DNA of 64,000 nucleotides, taken from positions 248,001 through 312,000 of the forward strand of contig NZ_CP009630.1 of the NCBI RefSeq assembly GCF_000959445.1, in the 5' to 3' direction. Positions 7,474 to 14,522 of the stretch are shown here, piece after piece. Under the pieces are notes generated by a model. That model did no database searches. It saw only the letters and a list, made by a program, of their open reading frames with translations, and had not been told where the DNA came from. A program made the translations under genes and the position numbers. Origin of the DNA: Burkholderia vietnamiensis LMG 10929. Its GTDB lineage: Bacteria > Pseudomonadota > Gammaproteobacteria > Burkholderiales > Burkholderiaceae. How positions within the stretch are numbered: position 1 is the stretch's first letter; every line of letters begins with the position of its first letter.

Positions 7474-9438
7474 TCACTTCCGGAACTCTCCAAGCACGTA
7501 CGTGAGCGCGCGATCGATCGCGTCATCCCATCGGCCGGGATGGGCGGCGCGCGCTATCCGGACACTGCGGTACAGCGCCGTCTGCGAACCGGTTTCCCAG
7601 CGCGCATCGGCCTTCGGGCTCAGCAGCAGAACTGCCGGCACGCCCAACGCGCCGGCCAGATGGATATGCGCGGTGCAGGTCGTGACGACCGCGTCCATCG
7701 CGAGCATCAGCGCGGCCAGGTCGCTGAAATCCTCGATCGCATGATACGCGAAGGTGATCGGCAGATCCGTCTGCTCGGACTGCGCGGACATTTCGCGGTT
7801 CATGCAGTACGCCGCGTGTCCGTGCAGGCGTGCGAGCGGCGCCAGATCGCGCACGCTGGCCGCTCGCAGAAAGCGTGCGTCGCTCTCTTCGCGACCGCGC
7901 CAGTTCAGCCCGATGCGGCGCGTGCCGGGCGCGCTGCCGTCGCGCGCGATGCGCTCGCGCCACGCGGCCGCGCGCTCCGGCGGGCATGACAGATAGGCAG
8001 TCGGTGCGTGCTCCGGCGCCGGCGCAAAGCCGAAGATTGCGGCCAGCACGAGGAACGAGCACCAGTAATCGTGTGCAAGTTCCGACGCGTCGATCCACGG
8101 GCCCTGCGCGGCGACGAATTCGATCTGCGGGAACGTGTGGCGCATCAGCGTGGCCAGCGCGGCCGGGACGATGACCGTCACCGCCGCGCAGCCGAGCGCG
8201 TCGAGCGCATGCAGGTAGCGCGCGTATTGAAGCTGATCGCCAATGCCGCCGTAGCTGACCACGAGCAGCCGCTTGCCGTGCAGCGGCTGGCCGTCGTAGA
8301 GCCGCTCGATCGGCAACCCGAACTGCGCGGCGCTCAGCACTTTCTCGCTGGCGATGGTCGCGCGTGCGGCTTCGTCGCGCCGGCCGGCGCGCAGCAGCAG
8401 CGCCGAGCGCGCCAGCTCGACGCGGCCGCGCAGCGGATCGGGCAGTACGGCCCGGTCGCCGAAGCGTTCGAGCGCCGCGAGGCCGGCGTCGGGCACGCCG
8501 GCGAAGCCGTAGCATGACGCGAGCTGGAACGCGATCGCATCGTCGTCGAGGCCGCGGCCGCGCGCGCGTAGCCAGCGGTCGATCGCGTGCCCCCATTCGC
8601 AGCGCGCCTCGTGCTCGAGCGCGCGGTTCCAGTTCGTTTCGGGCGCGTCGGCGTCCGCTATCGCAGCGGCGGCAGCGCCGCGTTGCGTAGCCGGCGCGGT
8701 GACGAGCGGCTCGCCCGAGATGAACAACCGCTGCCGGTCCCAGCGCGCATTCGGCACGCACAGCATGTTGAGCCCGTCGATCTGGAAGAACGTGTAGTCG
8801 AGCCCGGCGAACGTGTCGGCGATCGCCTCCATGCCGACCTTCCAGTACTCGATCCAGCACCACGGCAGATGCGTTTCGATCAGCTGCCGCGCGCCGCGCA
8901 GCGCGTCGATCTCCATCCCTTCGATGTCGAGCTTCAGAAAATCGAGCCGCGGCAGGCCGAGCGAATCGAGTCTGACGATCGGCGTCGGCGTGCCGCCCGC
9001 CGCGTGTTCGCCGACGAGCGAGACCTGGCCGAAGTCGCTCGCGCGTCCGTAGTCGACGTCCGGCACCTTCATCGTGCCGTTGCTGCTGCCGAGCCCCATG
9101 TTGAGCAGATGGAGGTTGTCGAGCTCATTGAGCGCGATGGTGCCGCCCAGCGCATGATAGAGCGTGCGCTGCGGCTCGAAGGCGTACACCTGGCCGCCGC
9201 GCTCGCGCAGCCGGTGCGCAATCGGCACGCACACCAGCCCGGCGTTCGCGCCGCCGTCCACCGCGATCGCGCCGTCGGGCAGTTGGTCGATCACGTGCAT
9301 GATCGTGTCGAGCTCGCGCTGGATATGCGGGCGGCCGGTCTTGATCAGCGCGTCGGCCTGCAGGTCGCAGTGCCGATTGATCAGGAACGGGCCGTGGATC
9401 GATTCGATCACGACGAAATTGCGGATGGTCTGATTCAT
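7474..9438 (-). CDS. FkbM-family methyltransferase fused to a GT9/GT41-like glycosyltransferase
   Basis: A 654-residue two-enzyme fusion, last gene of the minus-strand operon. Residues about 50-200 form an FkbM-type SAM methyltransferase, with DGGANAG at 61-67 (SAM loop), FEP at 87-89 and FLKLDIEG at 167-174. Residues about 265-380 are helical and look like degenerate TPR repeats. From about 388 to the end the protein resembles the GT-B C-terminal part of bacterial TPR/heptosyltransferase-like enzymes: VVSYGGIGDQLQYARYL at the start, RIGLNWRGREESD in the middle, and TTCTAHIHLAGALGVPAVLL near the end. It may transfer a sugar and O-methylate it, or cap a glycan. The acceptor is unknown; the neighbouring Ser/Thr-rich adhesin is the obvious candidate (inference). 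The start follows the preceding DUF2827 gene by 34 bp and has only a weak ribosome-binding site. Confidence 0.82.
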   Translation of the reverse strand: MNQTIRNFVVIESIHGPFLINRHCDLQADALIKTGRPHIQRELDTIMHVIDQLPDGAIAVDGGANAGLVCVPIAHRLRERGGQVYAFEPQRTLYHALGGTIALNELDNLHLLNMGLGSSNGTMKVPDVDYGRASDFGQVSLVGEHAAGGTPTPIVRLDSLGLPRLDFLKLDIEGMEIDALRGARQLIETHLPWCWIEYWKVGMEAIADTFAGLDYTFFQIDGLNMLCVPNARWDRQRLFISGEPLVTAPATQRGAAAAAIADADAPETNWNRALEHEARCEWGHAIDRWLRARGRGLDDDAIAFQLASCYGFAGVPDAGLAALERFGDRAVLPDPLRGRVELARSALLLRAGRRDEAARATIASEKVLSAAQFGLPIERLYDGQPLHGKRLLVVSYGGIGDQLQYARYLHALDALGCAAVTVIVPAALATLMRHTFPQIEFVAAQGPWIDASELAHDYWCSFLVLAAIFGFAPAPEHAPTAYLSCPPERAAAWRERIARDGSAPGTRRIGLNWRGREESDARFLRAASVRDLAPLARLHGHAAYCMNREMSAQSEQTDLPITFAYHAIEDFSDLAALMLAMDAVVTTCTAHIHLAGALGVPAVLLLSPKADARWETGSQTALYRSVRIARAAHPGRWDDAIDRALTYVLGEFRK

Positions 9439-9472
9439 CGGCGCGCGGATGGATGGGATGTGGGGAAGGCCG

Positions 9473-10609
9473 TCAGCCCGGCGTACGGCCGCCGAACAGG
9501 CGCTGGATCTGCTCCGAATACGTACGCACGTTGTGCTCGGCGAGCGTATCGACCTGTTGCAGGCAGCGGCGTGCCGCCGCCGCGTAGTCGTCGAGCCGCG
9601 CGTCGTGCGTCTGCGCGGCGGTTGCGATCGCTTGCGCGGCGTCGAAGATTTCGAAGTCCGGATAGTAATAGCCGACGTCGCGCAGGAACGCCGAGTTGTG
9701 CACGAGCGGGTAGTTGCCGTACAGCGCGTCGTACAGCAGGTAGTTCAGGCCGTTTTCCCAGTGGTGCGACACGACGATGTCGGTATGATGCGCGGCCCAC
9801 GCGACGAACGGCGCGCGCACGTCCGCCGTCGCCTTGCCGTCGCGCACCATCTCGAGCCCGAGCGCGAGGTGCTTGAAGGCGACGTTTTCCTTCTTGTCGA
9901 ACGTGTTGGTCATGTACACGTGTTCGATCAGGTCGGGATGCTCGACGTAGCACGCGTTCGCGGCGAGCATCGGCACGATCGAGCTTTTCACGACGTTCAG
10001 GTTCGGCTCGAAGAACGCGATGCGCTTGGCCGGCCCGTGATTGCGATAACCAAACCGCGCCTTGAGCTCGGGGTCGGCGTCGAGGCTGCGTTCGATGAAG
10101 TACGGCGACCAGATGTGCGGCAGCTCGATCACCGGCGCACGATAGACCGCGCGGAAATATGCCGCGCACGTATGCATGTGCTGCGGATTGGTCCAGATCT
10201 CGTCGAACTGCACGCGGTTCGGGTTCGGCCGCCAGTCGTTCTTGCCGAAGTTGATCGTCTCGACCGCGATCACGTAGTCGTTGCCGAAGCGGTACGACAC
10301 GCACTTGCCGCCGCGTCGGCGCACGGCGTCCGTGTGCGACGAGTCGATGAACGCGTTCATCTCGATCAGCAGGTCGGTGTCGTGGACGATCGCCGACAGC
10401 GGCCGCAGTGCGTCGCCGAACGCGTCCATCATCAGCGCCGGCGGATAGTCGGTGATGCCGTCGTCGTGCGCGAGCCACACGTTGCCGATCAGCGGCGAGC
10501 GTTTCAGCAGCATGTAGAGGAACACGCAATGCTGGTTCGCGCCGTTGTACCAGATCGACTGCGCGGAGTCGCGCTGCACGTTCATCGTAATCGCGACATT
10601 GATCTTCAT
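9473..10609 (-). CDS. DUF2827 family protein (copy 4 in the island, third in the operon)
   Basis: A 378-residue DUF2827 protein. It carries the family blocks WYNGANQHCVFL near residue 20, HIWSPYF in the middle, FFEPNLNVVKSSIVPML, and VVSHHWENGLNYLLYD with NYPLVHNSAF and GYYYPDFE towards the end. There is no signal peptide or membrane span. The ATG has GGAG 6 bp upstream. It lies 21 bp after the DUF4019-like gene and 34 bp before the FkbM/glycosyltransferase fusion, consistent with one operon. The function is unproven. A glycosyltransferase-like role is inferred from the conserved E-P-N...K block, the His/Trp/Asn block and the enzyme encoded next door. Confidence 0.86.
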   Translation of the reverse strand: MKINVAITMNVQRDSAQSIWYNGANQHCVFLYMLLKRSPLIGNVWLAHDDGITDYPPALMMDAFGDALRPLSAIVHDTDLLIEMNAFIDSSHTDAVRRRGGKCVSYRFGNDYVIAVETINFGKNDWRPNPNRVQFDEIWTNPQHMHTCAAYFRAVYRAPVIELPHIWSPYFIERSLDADPELKARFGYRNHGPAKRIAFFEPNLNVVKSSIVPMLAANACYVEHPDLIEHVYMTNTFDKKENVAFKHLALGLEMVRDGKATADVRAPFVAWAAHHTDIVVSHHWENGLNYLLYDALYGNYPLVHNSAFLRDVGYYYPDFEIFDAAQAIATAAQTHDARLDDYAAAARRCLQQVDTLAEHNVRTYSEQIQRLFGGRTPG

Positions 10610-10630
10610 CGCTGGCTCCGGGCGCGCGGC

Positions 10631-11098
10631 TTAGGGCGCGTAGTTTTGCGATTGACGCGGCACGTAGCCGGTCAGATGCCAGAGGCCGTCGTCCTCGAGG
10701 CGGAAGCTGAGCTTTTCGTACACGGTCGTGCCGGTGGTGAGCGTCGTTGCATAGTCGACGTTCGCGTACAGCCCGTCCGGCGTCGTGCCCGCGTTCGTAT
10801 AGCGGATCCGCGTGATCTGCGCCCAGCCGCGATGACGCACCGTGCCGACCGACTGGCGCGCGCGCTGCATGTCGGCCGCGAACTGGTCCTGCTTGATGCG
10901 CGCCTTCACGAACGCGGCCGAATCGGCCCATACCGCGCCGTACTGGCCCGCGTCGAGCTGCTTGAAGACGGTGTCGGCGTCGCGCAGCAGCGCGTCCGCC
11001 GATTCGCCGCCGGCCTGCGCGTGCGCGCCGATCGCGAGGGACGCGGCGGCGCAGCCGATCAGCCATTTCGCGCGGGAGAGGGACGAGTGTGCGTTCAT
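10631..11098 (-). CDS. secreted DUF4019-like protein
   Basis: A 155-residue protein with a clear signal peptide (hydrophobic stretch at residues 12-24, likely cleavage after AHA at 25-27). The mature domain has the pattern I associate with DUF4019: an early ALLRDADTVFKQLDAGQYG segment, W in VWADSAA, a QSVGTVRHR segment and a C-terminal beta-rich stretch with DDGLWHLTGY. It is predicted periplasmic. It lies inside the operon, 25 bp after one DUF2827 gene and 21 bp before the next. A periplasmic protein among presumed cytoplasmic sugar-transfer genes suggests it acts on the exported product, for example the adhesin. That is inference from position only. Confidence 0.75.
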   Translation of the reverse strand: MNAHSSLSRAKWLIGCAAASLAIGAHAQAGGESADALLRDADTVFKQLDAGQYGAVWADSAAFVKARIKQDQFAADMQRARQSVGTVRHRGWAQITRIRYTNAGTTPDGLYANVDYATTLTTGTTVYEKLSFRLEDDGLWHLTGYVPRQSQNYAP

Positions 11099-11123
11099 GT
11101 CGGAGTCCGGAAAGGGCGGCGCG

Positions 11124-12278
11124 TCATGCGTCGCGATAGAGCGCCGCGATCGCGTCCGAATAGGCGGCGACGTTCTCGGGGTTGTAGATGCTGACCGAGT
11201 CGAGCACGTGCTTCGATTGCTCGCGGTAGGCGTCGAGGTTCGCGTCGTGTTGCGCGAACGCCTGCAGCAGCGCCCGGCCGCCGGCCTGACAGTCGAAGTC
11301 CGGATAGAAATACCCGGCCTTGCCGAGGAACGGCGAGTTGTGGATCAGCGGATAGTCGCCGTACAGCAGTTCGTAATAGAGGTAGTTCTGCGCGTTTTCC
11401 CACGTGTGCGACACGACCGCGTCGCCGTAGGCGGCCATGAACTCGTAGACCGCATAGCGGCTTTCGAACGTCGTGATGCCGTGGTTCACGATGTCGAGGC
11501 TCTTCGCGAAGTGGACGAAGGTTGGATGCTCTTTCAGGTGCAGCGTGTTGCACACGCGCACGAATTCGAGGAAATCCGGCTTCGCGCGATAGGCCTCCTC
11601 GGCCACCAGCATCGGAATGATGCTCGTTTTCACCATGCAGATGTTCGGCTCGAACATCGTCACGCGCCAGCGCGGCTTGCCCGGCCGATAGCCGTACGAC
11701 AAGCCGGCGCCGAGCGTCGCGCGCGCCTTGTCGAACAGCATCGGATGCCAGATGTGCGGGACGATCGTCACCGGCGCGCGCAGGCCCGTCTGGTAGTAGT
11801 GCAGGCACGAGCGCTCGAATTCCGGAATCGTCCACACCGCGTCGTACGGCGCGCCCGAGAACAGGAAGCCCGACGGCTTGTCGAACATCGCGCGCTCGAT
11901 GTCGATCACGTAGTCGTTGCCGACCCGCATCGTGACGATCTTGCCGCCGCGCTCGTGGAAGGCGCGCAGGTAGTCCGCGCCGAACTGCGCGCTCATTTCG
12001 ATCAGTACGTCGCAGCGCTCGAGCGCTTCGTCCATCGACAGCAGCGGCACGTCCCATTCGCCGAGCATCATCTGCGGATCGGCGACCTGTTCGCCGCCGT
12101 TCACCATCACGGCTTCGGCGACGAGCGGCGACTGGCGCAGCAGCAGGATCAGCAGCAGGCAGTTCTGGAAGATGCCGTTTTCCCACAGCGACTGGCCGGC
12201 GCCGCGTACGAACAGCGACACGCCGACGACGAGACGCTTGCCCTCGCCGGGCGCTTGACGGGCATTGGAGTCCGACAT
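11124..12278 (-). CDS. DUF2827 family protein (copy 3, second in the operon)
   Basis: A 384-residue DUF2827 protein with WENGIFQNCLLL near residue 35, HIWHPML in the middle, MFEPNICMVKTSIIPML, and VVSHTWENAQNYLYYELL with DYPLIHNSPF and GYFYPDFD near the end. The start was set at the ATG with GGAG 7 bp upstream, 14 bp after the stop of the preceding DUF2827 gene. A much longer in-frame reading extends upstream through that gene in another frame and is spurious. The protein is closest in visible motifs to the gene just upstream, which suggests tandem duplication. The function is not established. Confidence 0.86.
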   Translation of the reverse strand: MSDSNARQAPGEGKRLVVGVSLFVRGAGQSLWENGIFQNCLLLILLLRQSPLVAEAVMVNGGEQVADPQMMLGEWDVPLLSMDEALERCDVLIEMSAQFGADYLRAFHERGGKIVTMRVGNDYVIDIERAMFDKPSGFLFSGAPYDAVWTIPEFERSCLHYYQTGLRAPVTIVPHIWHPMLFDKARATLGAGLSYGYRPGKPRWRVTMFEPNICMVKTSIIPMLVAEEAYRAKPDFLEFVRVCNTLHLKEHPTFVHFAKSLDIVNHGITTFESRYAVYEFMAAYGDAVVSHTWENAQNYLYYELLYGDYPLIHNSPFLGKAGYFYPDFDCQAGGRALLQAFAQHDANLDAYREQSKHVLDSVSIYNPENVAAYSDAIAALYRDA

Positions 12279-12292
12279 GCGTATGCTCCGGT

Positions 12293-13438
12293 TCAGGCGA
12301 CCAGGCGCGCGACGAACGCGTCCAGGTTCGCGGGGTTGTCGATCGAGACGGCCTGCAGCAGCCGGCCGGCCTTCGCGCGATAGTCGTCGAGCCGCTCGTC
12401 GTGATGCAGCCACGCGTCGTACAGCGCGCGGCCGCCTGCGGCCGAATCGAAGTCCGGATAGTAGTAGCCGGCGTCGCCGAGCAGCGTCGAGTTGTGGATC
12501 AGCGGATAGCCGCCGTACAGCACGTCGTAGTAAAGGTAGTTCTGCGGATTTTCCCAGTGATGCGAGACGACCGCATCGGCGTGGCGGGCCATGAAGCCGG
12601 GCAGGTCCATGCGCGGCTCGAACGTCGCCTTCTGCTGGCGCACGAGGTCGAGGTTGTTGGCGAAATGGACGAAGGTCGGATGCGCCTTCATGTGAATCGA
12701 ATTGACGACGAACAGATGTTGCACGGCCTCCGGATGCGCGCGATAGAACTCGTCGCACGCGAGCATCGGGTAATGGCACGACTTGACGACCGAGATGTTC
12801 GGTTCGAGCGTCGCGAGGTGCCACGGGCGGCGGCCGGGCCGATAGCCGAAGGTCACGCCTCCGCTCGCGAGCGCGGCGATGCGGCGGTCGAGGAAATACG
12901 GCGACCACAGATGCGGCATCGTATGGACCGGCGCGCGCGTGAGCGTGCGCAACAGCGGCACGTCGATTTTCTGCGACTTCTCGAGCACCCACACTTCGTC
13001 GAACTGCGTGCCGTTGAACACGTGGCCCGACGGCTTGCCGAAGATCGGCGTTTCGGCGAGACCGCTGTAGGTATGGCCGACGTAGCACGCGACGAGCTTC
13101 GTGCCGAGCGCCTTCACGTGCCTGAGCCATTCGACCGGCAGTTGTGCGCCCATCTCGATCACGACGTCGATGTCGTGCGTGACGTCCGTGGGTTTCACGA
13201 GCGGTACGTCGAGGCCGTCGAGTTCGAGGCCGGCGGGCAGCGCGTTCGCGTCGCCGCCGTTCAGGAAGTAGACCGGACCGATGCGGTCCGAGCGCTTGAG
13301 CATCATCGCGAGATACGCGATGTTCTGATGAATGCCGTTTTCCCAGATTGCCTGGCCGTCACGCGCAAACAGCGAGATGCCGACCGCCGGTCGTTCTCTG
13401 CGAGTGCCGCCTGACGCGGCTTGATCGATGTACGTCAC
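12293..13438 (-). CDS. DUF2827 family protein (copy 2, first gene of the operon)
   Basis: A 381-residue DUF2827 protein that starts at GTG, with AGAGGAAA about 8 bp upstream. The family blocks are present: IWENGIHQNIAYLAMML near residue 30, HLWSPYFLDRR in the middle, TLEPNISVVKSCHYPML, and VVSHHWENPQNYLYYDVL with GYPLIHNSTL and GYYYPDFD near the C-terminus. It heads a five-gene run with gaps of 14, 25, 21 and 34 bp, all minus strand. The run follows the OmpA-type lipoprotein gene after 309 bp, and that gene follows the adhesin. No transmembrane or export signal is visible. Confidence 0.86.
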   Translation of the reverse strand: MTYIDQAASGGTRRERPAVGISLFARDGQAIWENGIHQNIAYLAMMLKRSDRIGPVYFLNGGDANALPAGLELDGLDVPLVKPTDVTHDIDVVIEMGAQLPVEWLRHVKALGTKLVACYVGHTYSGLAETPIFGKPSGHVFNGTQFDEVWVLEKSQKIDVPLLRTLTRAPVHTMPHLWSPYFLDRRIAALASGGVTFGYRPGRRPWHLATLEPNISVVKSCHYPMLACDEFYRAHPEAVQHLFVVNSIHMKAHPTFVHFANNLDLVRQQKATFEPRMDLPGFMARHADAVVSHHWENPQNYLYYDVLYGGYPLIHNSTLLGDAGYYYPDFDSAAGGRALYDAWLHHDERLDDYRAKAGRLLQAVSIDNPANLDAFVARLVA

Positions 13439-13747
13439 CGGTTGGTTTCCTCTGCGGCGTCGCGCGTCAGGCGCTGGTGTCGAGCGACTGGCCTGCGGAC
13501 GGCGCGCCGTGGATTGTCGTGGTTGCGTTCGCGTCGGCGCGCGCTGACGACGGATCGGGCGGCGCGGATCGCGAGGCGGCCGCCGGATTCCGGTGTGTCG
13601 TCGCGCGAAGCTGGCACGGCGCGCGACGCGGGCGGAAAGTTCCGGCGACAGTCTGCGGCGATTGTGGCACGGAAGACGCCGGTTTGTGGAGGGCCATGAC
13701 GATGTTTGACATAGCGGAGGGGCGGCGCGGGGCCGCTGTTCGGCGCG
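13439..13747. other. 309-bp gap between lipoprotein gene and DUF2827 operon
   Basis: GC-rich spacer without a recognisable gene or clear promoter hexamers. It could hold the promoter of the DUF2827 operon, or the whole set from the adhesin onward could be read as one transcript. An 81-codon minus-strand reading (13467-13712) exists but has no ribosome-binding site and a low-complexity Ala/Ser/Pro composition. Confidence 0.4.
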
Positions 13748-14428
13748 TCAGCGCTTCAGCGAGATCTCGACGCGACGGTTGGCCGCACGGCCCTCGGCCG
13801 TCGCGTTCGACCCGACCGGATCGGCGCTGCCGCGGCCGGCGACCGCCATCGTATGAGCTTTCAGCCCGTGCGCGTGCAGGTAGCGCGCGACGACGTCCGC
13901 CCGGCGTTTCGACAGCGCGAGATTGGCCGCGTCGCTGCCGGCCGAGTCGGTATAGCCGGTGACCGTCACTTCGGTGTACGTGTGGTCTTCGCGTTCGCTC
14001 AGCAGCTTGTCGAGCGATGCGCGCGCGGCGGGCGTCAGCGTGGCCTGGCCCGTTGCGAACAGCGCGTCGCCCGCGAGGTTCACGTGTTCGACCGCCGCGG
14101 GCGCGGGCGCCGGTGTCGGCACGGGCGCGGCGGCCGCGGCCGTTTCGGCTGGTGCGGCGCCGCACTGGAAGACCAGCGTGGCCGGATCGGCGTGGTTGCG
14201 CAGTGCATGCGCCGAATCGGCGACGCGCACCGGCTGCTCGCCGCAGATCTTGCGCGCGGCGTTCATGCAGGTCTGCGGGCCCGACAGCACGCCGTGGCAG
14301 TCGACCTGGAACGTGCGCACGCCGTCGCGCGGCTGCAGTTCGGAGGCGCTGTAGGTCGGGCCGGATGCGGTCGAGCACGCGGCGAGGCCCAGCGCCGAAA
14401 GCGCGAGCGCAAGAGCGAGTTTGTTCAC
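13748..14428 (-). CDS. OmpA-family peptidoglycan-associated lipoprotein
   Basis: A 226-residue lipoprotein. The start was placed at GTG with GAGG 8 bp upstream. This gives an N-terminus with a short hydrophobic core and a lipobox LAAC (lipidated Cys18). The middle is Ala/Pro-rich. The C-terminal ~110 residues are an OmpA-like domain with VTGYTDSAGSDAANLALSKR and VAGRGSADPVGSN followed by GRAANRRVEI, the part that binds peptidoglycan diaminopimelate. It lies 94 bp downstream of the giant adhesin, in the same direction and behind a strong hairpin. It may tether or stabilise the adhesin anchor, loosely like the lipoprotein partner encoded with some other trimeric adhesins. That role is inferred. 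Confidence 0.85.
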   Translation of the reverse strand: MNKLALALALSALGLAACSTASGPTYSASELQPRDGVRTFQVDCHGVLSGPQTCMNAARKICGEQPVRVADSAHALRNHADPATLVFQCGAAPAETAAAAAPVPTPAPAPAAVEHVNLAGDALFATGQATLTPAARASLDKLLSEREDHTYTEVTVTGYTDSAGSDAANLALSKRRADVVARYLHAHGLKAHTMAVAGRGSADPVGSNATAEGRAANRRVEISLKR

Positions 14429-14474
14429 GGTTACGTCCTCAAAACTGGAGTTGACTGAAGCGCGCGGCACGCCG

Positions 14475-14510
14475 CACGCCGCCCGGCCGGTGGGCCGGAC
14501 GGGCGGCGTG
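14475..14510 (-). promoter_or_regulatory. strong hairpin between adhesin and lipoprotein genes
   Basis: A perfect 11-bp GC-rich stem (14475-14485 with 14500-14510). An inner CCGG/CCGG stem (14487-14490 with 14495-14498) closes a 4-nt loop. It sits between the adhesin stop and the lipoprotein start, without a T-run on either strand. It may act as an attenuator, a partial terminator or an mRNA 3'-end stabiliser that sets the ratio of the two products. Confidence 0.6.
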
Positions 14511-14522
14511 CTGCGCGACGGG

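Noticed and set aside
13467..13712. 81-codon minus-strand ORF between the lipoprotein and DUF2827 genes
   Set aside because: No ribosome-binding site and low-complexity Ala/Ser/Pro composition; no family resemblance.
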